A stretch of 64,000 nt of DNA. Origin: Dendrobium chrysotoxum. Lineage: Eukaryota > Streptophyta > Magnoliopsida > Asparagales > Orchidaceae. The notes below the pieces were generated by a model. The model made no database searches. It was not told the origin of the DNA and saw only the letters and a list, made by a program, of their open reading frames with translations. Position numbers and translations under genes: made by a program. Below, one piece after another: positions 1 to 11,280 of this stretch; position 1 is the stretch's first letter, and the number at the start of each line of letters is the position of its first letter. The stretch is taken from the NCBI GenBank assembly GCA_019925795.1, contig CM034311.1:16808926-16872925 (forward strand), given 5' to 3'.

Positions 1-379
1 ATGCCTCTGCTAGGGACCCTATCAGACACTCTCAACTAAGTAAAGTCTGATGCCTATCTGGCGCATGTGCATGCAGTAGAGCAATCAGGGGAAGTCATCT
101 CAACCATACCCTGACACACATATGTGTAGGGATGTGAGGAAAAGGAGAAAGATAGATTGAAGAATTCTAAGGGGAAGAGTCGACTAAGAAGTCCCAAGCT
201 AGCATTTTGGTTACCGCATGGTAGAGGATAAATCATCGTAGCTATGAGTATCTAAATGCTGGTGGAACTTCCAAGGTAATATCAAGATCATACAAAAATT
301 AGAAGCATCGGACTGATGCCTCGAGGGACAACAGGGAAAGGTACACCCTCAGTAGAGTGCGAGAGGGGTAATCTCCTTC

Positions 380-1300
380 TCAGTGAGTAACAATTGAAGT
401 AGCGAGAGGGACACACTCGCTACAGAGAATAGAATTATATCAAAGAGAAATAATCATAAAGAATTATAGTGGTACACCCACATCAACTGGTGGGACCCTA
501 TAGGAGGAGGAAGCAACATGAACACATCCAAAAGACTGCTCTGCAGCCAAGAGTCGGGTCACATTAAGAAAGTATGTCACTATAAGGCAATGGAAGTGAT
601 TTTCTGCTAGAAAATCAGAGCTCACTAAGGGGTGATGCTAACATTAGAGATTTGATGTACTACATCACGATCAAGAAAAATAAAGTGGAGTAGCTAGGAT
701 ATACACTCGCCACTGAGGATGGTAACATCAAATATGATCAATAATCATGAAAAGCTCACAGTGTAGCACCCGTACAAGTAGGTGGGACCCTGTGGGAGGT
801 GACAATAATACTAATGTATCTGTAAAACTACTCTAGTAGTTAAGAGTAGAGTATAGATGAGAGAGTGGGTCTGTAAAGGAAGGAAAGATCTGATCTCTTG
901 CTAGAAGATCAGAGTTCTCAAGGTAGTGATGCTAACACCTGAGACCAAGTGTACTACAACACTACTGGAAGAATAATTCAAGGCAGCGAGGGGACACACT
1001 CACCATTGAGGATAATGACCTACGAATAAGATCAATAAATATCAATCATCATAGTGGTAACTCCCACCCTGACTAGTGGGACCCTGTGAGAGGTAGGAGC
1101 AACACTACTATATCCGTAGAACTACTCTAGTAGCCAAGAGCAGGGTAGGGATGAAGAAGTAGGTTGCTAAAGGAAACTAGAGAGTTGATCTTCAGGCTAG
1201 AGGATCAAAGCTCTCAGAGGTGTGATGTTAACACCTAAAATAAGGTGTGTCACGTCACTAACAAAGACTATCATGATCATAAAGGATCACGACAAAACGA
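380..1300. repeat. Degenerate tandem repeat, unit about 293 bp, about three copies
   Basis: Three anchors recur at the same spacing. GTGGGACCCT starts at 490, 782 and 1076. A CACTCGC/CACTCAC-containing block lies at 411, 701 and 994. GTGATG(C/T)TAA starts at 632, 926 and 1222. Periods are therefore 290-296 bp. The copies differ by many substitutions and small indels. No reading frame runs through them. The sequence before about 380 has a related look but I could not align a fourth copy. I do not recognise the family; it may be a satellite or the internal repeat of a retrotransposon. Confidence 0.7.
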
Positions 1301-3060
1301 GTGTAGGTTCATCCTTGATGTGATCACTTAGATGCTTCGAAGGAGAGGAGAAGGAAAAGTTTGGGGAATTTGAGCTCTTAAAGAGTATTATCGGGTTTCA
1401 CCTATGATAAGGGCAACCAGTTTTGCTATGCTAAGAGCTTCCCTCTTTTAATTTATCAATGTACATTTTTTATTTTACATATTTTTTATTTATTTAGAAT
1501 CACAGATTAAGTATCCCGTACTATCGAAGGTAACACGCGGTAGAGGGAACGTTTATCATATTCGTAAGTTACTCATAGTATGAGGTATCCTCTAATGATT
1601 AGAACATAAAGAGAGGGAGGTAGGATTGGCTTTGATAACCCAGGCCACATTTGCCATATGAATAAAACTGAGGGCATAATCATAACAAAATTAATGTAGG
1701 AATGAAATTCAAATTAGGATTGTGGATCAACATTACCATTTCTGCCCAATACAGGTGGGTATGGACCCAATATCACATCCCCTAAGGGATCTAAGTCAAT
1801 GGTTTTGATTTCCCAGACCACACTCAAGGTGATGAATGAAATTGGGGAAACAGAGAGGGGGGAACTCTCAAACAACCAGAACTCAAAAGAGAAAAGTGTA
1901 ATAAATGCAAGACTCATATCAGTCCTTAAGAATGGGATATAATCAGATGTTGGGGTCAAAATATATTCGTGAATGAATTTTTAAAAGAATAAGATAAGCA
2001 TTTAAAAAAACTCAATAGTGGGGACACTAAGAGATGTTAAGCACTTACCAATTAATTGAGAAAGGTCTGATTCATATATTTCTTAAAGAGTGAGAATTTC
2101 ATCAGAGAGTAAAAGAATTATTTTTAGAAATAAAAAATTAATCTCTCGATCATCTTGGACCTAGAATAAGTTCAAAAGTTTAGTAATATATGTTGACTCC
2201 ATCTAAACCCAAAAGGTTAGGGATTTAAATTTTACTAACCCAATTTGAGCTCCCTACAAACTAGATTGAGCTCTCTCCCTTATATATATATTTTGAATTA
2301 AAATCTAATTCAAAAGGGTTTAAATTAGAGAAAGAAATTGAATCTTCTTAATCTTCTTGCATGGAAATATTTTTTTATATCTAATAGGATATCATTGCAT
2401 AATGATGAATCCAAAATCATAATTTTTAAACTCAAGTATCACAAATATCAAAGGATATGGATTTTCTGAGATTTAAAAATTTACAAGAAATGGAAGCCAT
2501 TTACTTATTCATTTTGGGCTCATTTTGTGCCCCTTAACATAGTTTGGCGCACTACGCATCTTTTCATTATTTAATACACTTTGTGTATCTTTCATTTTTA
2601 GCACACTGTGCATCTTTTCATAGTTTGATACACTTTATGTATCTTTCTGATTTAAAACAAATTTATTATAATTTTTTGAAGTTATCGGGTCCTAATTAAA
2701 GGGTAAATTAGGGTTAATCAATTAAGAGGTTTAATGAGTCCTACAAATTCCTAGAATATTCTGAGGGATTTAAAATATCACTAAGTTTAAGTATTTCAAG
2801 TTTCAAGATAATCTGAGGTGAACCCTAGTTCGTAGAATTTCTCTAAGTTCGCTAGACGGGTCCTTAATTATTATCCTTAAGGTGTCACTATGTTGTACAG
2901 GTCTTGAATAAGTGTTTGAGACTAACCCTTGGGGTAGCATAAATGGAAATATAATGCAAACATAAACACATCATGTCCTTAGATCTGGGAGAGCCCAAAC
3001 TAAGTATTTGTGTAACCTACACATGCAAAAGATGATAAAATAAATAAATAAGCATGCTTA
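1301..3060. other. Unassigned AT-rich stretch
   Basis: No recognisable gene. One 81-codon open frame on the minus strand (1714-1959) shows no motif I know and is probably chance. The stretch contains a short palindrome cluster (2521-2650, listed separately) and otherwise AT-rich non-coding sequence of the kind found in LTRs or between elements. Confidence 0.5.
2521..2650 (-). repeat. Cluster of short palindromes, relative of 31340-31490
   Basis: On the minus strand two kinds of short inverted repeat alternate: GATACA(T/C)AAAGTGTAT(C/T) and a GCG(C/T)AGTGCGC-type core preceded by AAAAGATGC. The block ends in GGCACAAAATGAGC. The same arrangement occurs on the plus strand inside Copia element D at 31340-31490, so this is a dispersed repeat in opposite orientation. 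Function unknown; it may mark a remnant of a related Copia element. Confidence 0.65.
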
Positions 3061-3067
3061 ATAATAT

Positions 3068-3104
3068 GATTAGTGAATGATTGGAGCTCAATCATTCACT
3101 AATC
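3068..3104. repeat. Perfect 16-bp inverted repeat with 5-nt loop
   Basis: GATTAGTGAATGATTG is followed by the loop GAGCT and then by its exact reverse complement CAATCATTCACTAATC. The DNA could form a cruciform, and a transcript a hairpin. No gene is adjacent on either side that would make it a terminator. Confidence 0.85.
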
Positions 3105-3569
3105 TCTACCCCATGAATTCTATCCATATTCTCAAGCCAAGTTTAAAATTTTAAGTAGTGGATTTCCCCAAAATTAGGTTGATTTAATAATATATAATTT
3201 TAAAGTAGTTTTAAAATACATGTAATAAGCATATAAATTTAAGAAAATAATATAATTAAAAAAATAGCTCAATTTATAAACATACATAAATATAGGGGAG
3301 ATCCACTGGTCAATCCAGCAAGGCTCAAAAAGGGTTTAAAATTAATTTTATAATTTTAAAATAATTAATATAATAATTATTTCTATATTATTTTATTAAC
3401 TAAATAATTAGATAATACAGAAATCAACTAGAAAAATAAATTTTAGTTTCTGCAAATAATTTTAAATCAAAATTCATAATTTTCTGAAAAGTTTGAGGTA
3501 TTATACGTCAAAATTCAATTTAGAACGAATTAGATATGAATTTTTGAAGTTTAATGTATTTAAAAAAAG

Positions 3570-4760
3570 GCTTTTTAAATAATTTCAAAATAATTAATAT
3601 TTAAACATAATTATTAAATTAAATTAAATTAAGTATTAAAGTTTCTGGAATTTAAAGTAATTTAATAAAAATAATTTTCATAATTTTTAAAAAATAAATG
3701 AATTTTGAATTAATTAATTATTAATTAAATAATCTAAGTATTTAATTAATTATAATAATCTAACATGGGAAAAATATTTATTAATTAAAAAAATAAGTTA
3801 AAAAAATAATTATTTAATTTTGAAAATAATTTAATAAAATTATTTATTATAAATTTGGTAAAATATTTAAATTTTAAATTAATTAATCATTAATTAAATA
3901 ATTTAGGTAATTAAGGAAAGTATTTAAAATAAAGTATATTTATTAAGTTTAAAAGGGTAAATAAATAAATAAAATCTCTGATATGCTAACATAATTGGAA
4001 TAAGAGATTCTTTATAAATTTGAAAATTAATTAAATTTTAAATCAATTAATTCTTAATTAAGTAAATTAAGTAATTAATAATTAAGGAAAGTATTTAAAA
4101 TAGGAAATATTTATTAAAAATAAAAAAATATAAATAAATAAAAAACAATTATCTAATTTTAAAAATAATTTAGTAAAATTATTTTTTATAAATTTAGAAA
4201 GTAATTAAATTTTAAATCAATTAATTATTTACTAAGTAATTTAAGTAGTTAATAAATTAAAATAATTTAAAAATAGAAAAAATAATTAATAATTCAAATT
4301 AAATAATAAAAAAAATAGTTTTCTGATTTCAAAATAATTCAATAAAAAAATAGTTCTTATAAATTTAGAAAGTATTTAAATTTTGAATTAATTAATTACT
4401 AATTAAGTAATTTAGGTTATTAATCAATTAGAATAATTTAAAAAAAGAAAGTATCTATTAATTCGAATTAAATAATAAAAATAATAATAATTTTCTGATT
4501 TTAAAATAATTCAATAAGAAAATAATTTTTATAAATTTAGAAAGTATTTAAAGTTTAAATTAATTAATTACTAATTAAATAATTTAGGTAATTAATTAAT
4601 TAGAATAATTTTAAGAAGGAAATTAATTATTAATTCGACTTTAAATAATAAAAAAATTATTTCTCTGATATTTCAAAATAATTAATGAAAAATATTTTTT
4701 TTAATTATAGAAAGTAATTAATTATTTATTGATTAAATATTAAGACATTTAAACAATTAA
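3570..4760. repeat. Very AT-rich tandem array, unit about 171 bp, about seven copies
   Basis: The block ATAAATTTAGAAAGTA, followed about 20 bp later by a TTAATTAATT(A)CTAATTAA run and a (T/C)TAGG or TTAAG word, recurs with starts near 3680, 3849, 4014, 4188, 4359, 4531 and 4702. Periods are about 169, 165, 174, 171, 172 and 171 bp. A second shared block is TTTCTGAT followed by AAAATAATTCAATAA. Copies are diverged. Repeats this close to a nucleosome length are typical of plant satellites. The array could instead be an internally repeated part of a long chromovirus LTR lying on the minus strand. Confidence 0.7.
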
Positions 4761-5997
4761 CTAATTAAGAATTACTTAAAATAAAATATTTTGACACAAT
4801 TTTAAAATTAAATTATTAAAAAGTAATAATAAAATTTTTCTTATTTTTATTTATTTATTTTAAAATAAAATAGATAAAAAAATATTTATTATTATCATTT
4901 TAAAAGTTTTTAATAATTATTAGTATTAACTAAGTGTTTAGATTTTACGTAATTAAAACTATTTTAAATAATAATAAATATAATATAAAATAGATTTAAT
5001 TTTAAATTAATGTATTTTAAAATAATTATTAAATTATTTAAACATATTTTACAAAAAAAATTATTTAGTTTTAATAAAATATAAAAAGTAAAAAAAAAAG
5101 AAAAAAAAATCAACGACTCGAAACGGATTCTATAACCCTAAAACGAAAAAAAAAAAATTTCATTCTTAAGGATGGCTCTATTGATTTTGATGAAATTTTA
5201 AACGTAGATTAAGAACATGAACAAATGTCATGGGGAGGTATTTGGAAGCTCTAAAAAGCGCTTATTAGAAAGATATACGGATCTAAGTGTAGTGGCCTAA
5301 ATTTAAAGTTTTTTTTTCAAAAATTCTTACCGTTAGATGATCGAGATCTTTAAACGGTTGAGCTTGTAGATTATCCTCGTATATTCCTCTAATTGAACTC
5401 GAGCTCCAATTTGTCTTGGATTGGACACTAGAAGCTTTGGAAGGGGAATAGACTCGGGTCACTGGAGATTTCACGGCCGGCAAGGTTTTAGCGATGAATT
5501 TGAGTGGAGGAAGATGGGGAGATGTTAGAAGAGCTCTCACACTAAGAAAATTAGGATTGAGAGCGGCTAAGAAAAAGAAAAAGCCAGCCCCCCTCATGAA
5601 TCCCTAAAAGAGTATTTAAATGATTAAGGCCTTAGATCCACGGCTAGAATTCATCCTAAGGTTAATTAGGAGGAAATTGAGGTGATTTAATTAGCCGTCC
5701 ATTTGATTGCTTGATTTAGGAACAAATTTAAGCTCATGAGAATGAAAAAAAAATTCAATTAAGCATATTAAATTAAAATCAAGTTACAATTAGATCCGAT
5801 TCAGGTCAATTTGGGATTCAATTTGATTTACTCAAATTAACCCAATTAAATTTAAATAAAATGAAGACTCGAATCAAATTAACCTCGACGGGGCTAAGGC
5901 AAACTAATCGGGCTCAATTGGATATGGTCGAGTCTACTTTGACTCAATTCAAGCTAATTCGAGCTCGAATTGGACTCAACGGGGCTTAATTAAATTA
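4761..5997 (-). other. LTR-like non-coding sequence, minus strand
   Basis: On the minus strand a TTTAAATA box near 5620 is followed by a pyrimidine-rich tract with a 104-codon open frame (5283-5597), then T-rich sequence ending in a long poly(T)/poly(A) run near 5090-5160. Promoter-like box, short C/T-rich frame and T-rich tail resemble the U3-R-U5 order of chromovirus-type Gypsy LTRs, but I found no partner LTR or TSD. The open frame has no recognisable domain and I do not call it a protein. Near 5880-5990 the words CTCGA and GGGCT recur in short tandem fashion. Confidence 0.35.
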
Positions 5998-6640
5998 ATT
6001 AAAGGCCCTTGAGGGCACTCGAATGAAAATCGAGGTCAACAACTTTATCTATATTCCTCCTTTCACTAACATCATATATGGAGCTCACCTTATATCTGGA
6101 TGTTGGCACTGCCAAATCAATCTTTAACAATCTCGTCCACTCCCCTAACTCAAAAAATTCTTGGATCAGTAGGGGCACTAATAAATGTCTCAACTCCTTG
6201 TTCAATCCTTGTTAAAAGTTTTAGCACTTTTCTTCAGCAGTAGGGAAAAAATATGGAGCATATCTGGCAAGTCGAATAAACTCAACTTCATACTACATCA
6301 CAGACTTCCATCCCAATTCTAGCTTAATGAAAGCTTCCTATATCTGTCATCGGGTTGATGGAGATACAAACTTATCTTGAACACTGCAGTGAATTAATCA
6401 CAAGTGATCTCAACATTGCTCTTCCCATGGAAATTCTTTCTCCACTATCCAATCCAGCACCTCTCACGCTCTCCTTCAAACAAAAATATAGCCAATGGTA
6501 CTTTTATATTCTCTAGACACTATATATTGTCAAAGATCTTCTCTATCCTTAGTAGTCAATTTTCTATAGCCTATAGTTCTATAACTCCTTTGAACAGTGG
6601 GGACTTCAAATTATTAAATTTTGCAAATGTCTACCCCCTT
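5998..6640 (-). pseudogene. Gypsy (chromovirus-like) gag remnant
   Basis: Read on the minus strand, the segment gives in order KIFDNI, a stop, CLENIKVPLAIFLFEGERE, then YEVEFIRLARYAPYFFPTAE and LNKELRHLLVPLLIQEFFEL. This is the order of the retrotransposon gag domain of plant Ty3/Gypsy elements: the AxFLLEGEA-like helix, the EFxxLARYAP block and the RGLxxxIRxxLVPLxIxxF block. The gag protein would form the virus-like particle in the cytoplasm. Several stops and shifts break it, no zinc knuckle follows, and the sequence leaves the family near 5998, so protease and polymerase are missing. A weak primer-binding-site match lies upstream (6906-6925), fitting this orientation. Confidence 0.75.
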
Positions 6641-6905
6641 CCTTTTCCTTACACACAAATGGCTTGCTATGTATATCTTCCATTACCTGTGCTAGAATAA
6701 TGGCTAGCTACATAATAGTGTCTGATAGTATTGGAGCTGCACTATATGACACATTGGGTACATCTTGCTCTGGTAATTCCATTTCAATTATTCACTTTTG
6801 TACGATTATGTCTGATCTAAATAATTCACACATAAAAATAAATTATGTATGCAAAAGAATGTACCTTTATCTATCCAATCTACCCAATCTATTTGACTCG
6901 TAATC

Positions 6906-6925
6906 AATTCCTATAGCTCTAGTAA
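6906..6925 (-). promoter_or_regulatory. Degenerate tRNA primer-binding site of the Gypsy remnant
   Basis: On the minus strand TTGTTACTAGAGCTATAGG resembles the chromovirus primer site (TTGGTATCAGAGC followed by about TTAGG, complementary to initiator Met tRNA). It lies about 270 bp upstream of the first readable gag block, as expected for a leader. Several mismatches make this tentative. Confidence 0.4.
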
Positions 6926-6965
6926 CAAATTAATTCTTCCAAAAATAACACCCTTAGACAAATTT

Positions 6966-8600
6966 GTAATGCCCCATAATCTAATTTAGAATTTTTTTTA
7001 TCTTTTAATTAATAATCACCAAAGCTATTTAGTCCTCTTTAGGAATAAAAATATCAGTAGAAGTACCACTAGTGATCAAAACATCAATATATATTTTTAT
7101 TTATTATATCAAAAATCACATACACTACTGAGTAATCATAAAATCATATCATGTCTATCTAAATCCTGAGTACAAAAGAATAATTAAATAAAAAAATTGA
7201 ACTTGTGGAATCCTAATCAATCTCTTCCTTATGATCCCCTTCCTTGACCTAAAATTAATTAAACTACATATAATTAGCTCAATAGCCTAGCATATCACTA
7301 AATCCCATAACTAAATTCAAATCATGATAAAGAAGCAATATGTAGGTCATCAGTCAATTCGTAGTAGTGAAATCTACATGATCATAAATTAGTTCAGAAA
7401 TAATAAACTCACATGTAGTAGTAGTAAAGTCTGTAGATAATAAAACCTTATAATATGGAAGCAAGTAAAGTAGTACAATGTAGAAATTAGTAAATCAATA
7501 GGGGTGTCAAATTAATAAAATTATCATTATAGCAGTAAATAGTAAGGAAACCATATGAATAGGTAAAACCCATATCTCGATAAAACTTTTAGAATCACAT
7601 CAATACAATAAAACCATATGCAAGAATATATACCATATTCAATCATTCTACATCAATATGTATTTAGTATATTAATTATATGCTCAGTATATCCAATATA
7701 TCCTATATAGTATGATAAACTAGTATAGTGAATCAGTAAACAATGCAGTGTATAAATAACAATAGCAGTAACAATGAATCAGTGGCAGCTTCAGTAACAG
7801 TATTGGTGATAGTGAATCAGTAACTAGTAATATTATTATTGAATTAGTATTAGAATTAGTGATTCAATAATAGTATCATGATGACAATAATAGTGTAGCA
7901 GTATAATAATAGTAAACAGTAAATTCATGCAGTGATAATAAATTAGTAATAGGTATTCAATAATCACTTTAAATAAGTAAAGAGTCATGGCAAAGTAACA
8001 TTTTTCCAATAATAAGTTATTAGTAACTATTGGCTCAATAAACAGAGTCGTCACTCCTTGCCTGTTGGTATAATAATAACTCCTTATAACTCCTAATTAG
8101 TGAATCAAATGAATTTATAGAGGATAACACAAAACCATAATATTTAAAGGAAAGACTGCCGACCCTCCATATTATAAAGGCCAATCAGTCTCCAACCAAC
8201 ATAAGTGAAACCAGTTTTTACATATCTTCACATATATTATTATTATTATATTTTATAATAATATTTATAATAGTAATAATGATCAACTATTACTCGACCA
8301 CACACCAGTATTCATTCCGAATGCCTATTTAAGTAATATTCATATAATAAACTATTAATTTCTATTTAGGAAAATTCATACAAAATATAATATTTTACAT
8401 TTTACCCAGCAAAATTTAGAAATATTACAGTTAAAATGTTTAGAATATCTAATATAATAACATATAAAAAGTTATACAATGAAAGTTCAATAAAACCAAA
8501 GAAAATGTAAAAAAAATTAATTTTGGGAAGAATCCAATAGTCAAAATAAAAAAAAATATTTGAAAATAGAGATTGGATTAGAGTCATCTACCTTAATTGG
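6966..8600 (-). repeat. Probable decayed 5' LTR of the Gypsy remnant
   Basis: The plus-strand edge reads TGTAATGCCCC, whose complement GGGGCATTACA is the kind of LTR 3' end seen before the primer site of plant chromoviruses. The stretch is AT-rich, has no gene and lies directly upstream (minus strand) of the gag remnant. Simple CAGTAATAGTAA-like runs fill 7720-8060. Its far end is not defined and no second LTR was found. Confidence 0.35.
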
Positions 8601-8720
8601 AACAATTTTCATAAAAGCATCAAAGAAATCTGGTGGCCAAAAACCCTTCTTTCATTTCTCTCTCCTCCTTCCTTCTCCCTCTCTCCCTATTTCTTCTCAA
8701 GTAAGCCGACAGTGGAGTGA

Positions 8721-8933
8721 GGGAGGGATGGGTAAGTAGAGAAATATATAGAGAGAGGCTCCTTCATTATATCGGGGCATATTCACGTGCCCCAGCTTGC
8801 TTCATGATCAGGTATATCTTCTGCAACTTTGTTAAGACTTCTTATATGATTGTGAATACTTTGGTAACACTCACATACATGTTAGACTGCTTTTACTTTC
8901 ACCCAAAGTATTTATGTTAGGAGGTGTTAGACA
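8721..8933. repeat. 213-bp direct duplication, copy 1
   Basis: The segment from GGGAGGGATGGGTAAG to GTGTTAGACA is repeated without any difference I can see immediately downstream at 8934-9146. Each copy contains the same frame of about 67 codons, followed by TAG. The frame has no recognisable domain and is probably chance. Confidence 0.95.
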
Positions 8934-9146
8934 GGGAGGGATGGGTAAGTAGAGAAATATATAGAGAGAGGCTCCTTCATTATATCGGGGCATATTCACG
9001 TGCCCCAGCTTGCTTCATGATCAGGTATATCTTCTGCAACTTTGTTAAGACTTCTTATATGATTGTGAATACTTTGGTAACACTCACATACATGTTAGAC
9101 TGCTTTTACTTTCACCCAAAGTATTTATGTTAGGAGGTGTTAGACA
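8934..9146. repeat. 213-bp direct duplication, copy 2
   Basis: Identical to 8721-8933 by eye, with no spacer. Identity in a region where all other repeats have decayed means either a very recent tandem duplication or an assembly artefact. Confidence 0.95.
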
Positions 9147-9912
9147 GAGGCTTTGGTTCTCATGCATATTTTGACAATGTCATAAATGAATTGATGGAAT
9201 ACATGTGTCCATATAGGATCATTAAAATCACCCAAGGTTTACTTAAGAGGGAAATGCCACTTAAGGATTACTTCAAGTGATTATAATAACCTAAGATTTA
9301 CTTGAGGTCTTCTAAATTAATTTGAGATCTACCCAAACTACTAATATATTTTGAATTTTCTTAAGATGTCATAAATAACTTAGGATTTATTAGAGTTATC
9401 TAGAGTCACATATTATTTGTTGAAGGTGCCTAAATAAGTGATAATCAATAAAGGTAGACTAGGGTCAACTTCAATCACCTGAAGTTAAACCTATAGTTCG
9501 AACTAATAAGATGAATTAACATTTTATTGATTCCAAGGCATATAAAATTGGTCTTTCAAGTATATCTATCCCTAAGAATAAGCACTAGAGAATTTTAGAA
9601 TTTATGGATTTATAAATTTTAATATAATTTCTTAAAATATATAAATCCAATAACATGATATCAAATACATTCTACAATTTTCTTATTGGGTTGCATTTAA
9701 TTTTATAAATACTTTTGCATGTTACCATATATTTCTATGATTTGTTTTATAATGAGTTATAAATTCTTTAATTTCTATTTGATTTATAAAAATCTATTTA
9801 ATGTATTACAAAGTCAATTACATGTTATATTTTAGACAATACAATATAGTAAGGTCCATTGTCCATCAAGGCTAATAGAGACGGTCTGATTTTATATCAG
9901 ATGACTATAATA
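9147..9912. other. AT-rich flank of CACTA element A, nothing recognised
   Basis: Non-coding, AT-rich, with no open frame of interest and no repeat that I could pair elsewhere in the window. It is the sequence into which element A inserted; the last three bases before A are ATT. Confidence 0.5.
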
Positions 9913-10090
9913 ATTCACTATAGAAAAGGCAGCAATTTTTGGCAAATTTGTGGCGGCCCCTGCGGTGGAAATTTTTTTCAAAAATTATGACGGATTTACG
10001 ATGGAAACATTCTTCATTTTTTTCAATGGATTTGCGACAAAAATTTTGTCACAAATGAGCAGAAAAATTTTCATCGTAAATCTGTCACAA

Positions 10091-10575
10091 ATCTGACGTA
10101 AATAATCATATCTAATCGATTGACTAGGCATTTGTTTCATTTGTTCATTCTTTTCTTGACCGCTCTACTTGGACTGTGCTCGGCTCCTTCAACAACGTTC
10201 CCTGTGGGATTGCCTCCTTCAATGACGTTCCTTCCTGTCTCATTTGAAGTCACACTTCCTCACCGTTCTTCTTTATAGTCATCGACTCACCTCCATCACG
10301 TTCTTCTTCACAGTCGTCACACCTCCGATCCTTCCCAACTCTATTCACAGTTAAAGTCAGTGATGAAGCTTGCTCCTTGAGAAGGTACCCATCTTTCTTC
10401 CTTTTGCATGCTTCTTCTCCAAAATGTCACATCCAAACTCACACCTCCTCGCCGTTATTCGGTAGCAGCCAAAATTGAGCAAAAGAGAGCTTGGTGATTG
10501 CAAAAGTATCCATCTTTCTTCCTTTTTCGTGCATCTTCGTCTAAACCCAAAATCTGTCGCCTCCATAAGGTATGA
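10091..10575 (+). other. Leader-like C/T-rich segment of element A
   Basis: Lies between the 5' subterminal repeats and the LINE fragment. It is richer in C and T than its surroundings, with repeated words such as CTCCTTCAA(C/T)(A/G)ACGTTCC and CACCTCC(G/A)TC. The corresponding place in element B (14041-14445) also carries C-rich, repeated CTCCTTCGA words, so this is probably a shared untranslated leader or promoter region. A minus-strand frame at 10357-10566 shows no domain. Confidence 0.45.
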
Positions 10576-10579
10576 ATTT

Positions 10580-10975
10580 TGAAGATGATTACTTCTTTAT
10601 TGATAAGACTAGAGAGGGAGTTAAATGGAAACTTAAATTATAAAGGTCAATCTTAGAGTCTAATGGGAGGGATATATTATTTTGGGCAAATAATTCACTA
10701 ATAAGAGTACATATTGTTCATAGTGATGGTGTAATAGATGGAGTTATTATTAGAAAAATTCATGCTAGATGATTAAAGATGAGGAATGCATCGAGCTTGT
10801 TGTATAATAGAAAAGTTGCCCTCAAACAAAGAAAAATTTTATAAGATGCGGTGATGAGACCTGCAATGTTTTATGGGGTAGAATGTTGTCCATTAAAAGA
10901 GAAGCATAATATTAAGTTAAATATATGTTGCAGAGATGAGGATGCTCAGGTGGATGAGTGACGATATGATGATTC
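10580..10975 (+). pseudogene. LINE reverse-transcriptase fragment inside element A
   Basis: The translation gives blocks of the C-terminal part of plant LINE ORF2 in order: DDYFFIDKTREGVKWKLKL, then SILESNG, then MRPAMFYGVECCPLKEKHN, then a shifted RMLRWMSD. The catalytic core is missing and stops are present. Element B holds a longer version of the same fragment at the same place between its leader and TNP2, so the fragment was probably acquired by a common ancestor of A and B. Confidence 0.75.
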
Positions 10976-11280
10976 ATTTATGTGTTGCATTAATTAACAC
11001 ACACTTCTCCATTGCCAAATATACAAGCAGTCTTGAACTCCATGAGTTAAGGCAGAGTTCTATTAAAGAAGAGAAGATGACAAAAGCAAAAGTAGAGTAC
11101 ATTGAGTGTGTGATGGAGGCGAACTAAGAGAGTATGATATTCTCTATCATATGAATATGCTAGCAACAGCTAAGCAGCACAACCAAAGGGTGGATGTATC
11201 CTTTTGTGAGGTAATTTTGTACAAACATAACATATTAAATATTATTAGCAAGTTATTAATTCATAACCAAACATTATTTT
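10976..11280 (+). other. Unassigned segment of element A between LINE fragment and TNP2
   Basis: Short open frames with no recognised domain. The TNP2 N-terminus and catalytic core that element B has in the matching place are absent here, so this is probably the scar of an internal deletion. Confidence 0.45.

Noticed and set aside
8717..9133. Two identical proteins of about 67 codons
   Set aside because: They only reflect the 213-bp DNA duplication; no domain and no sign of selection.
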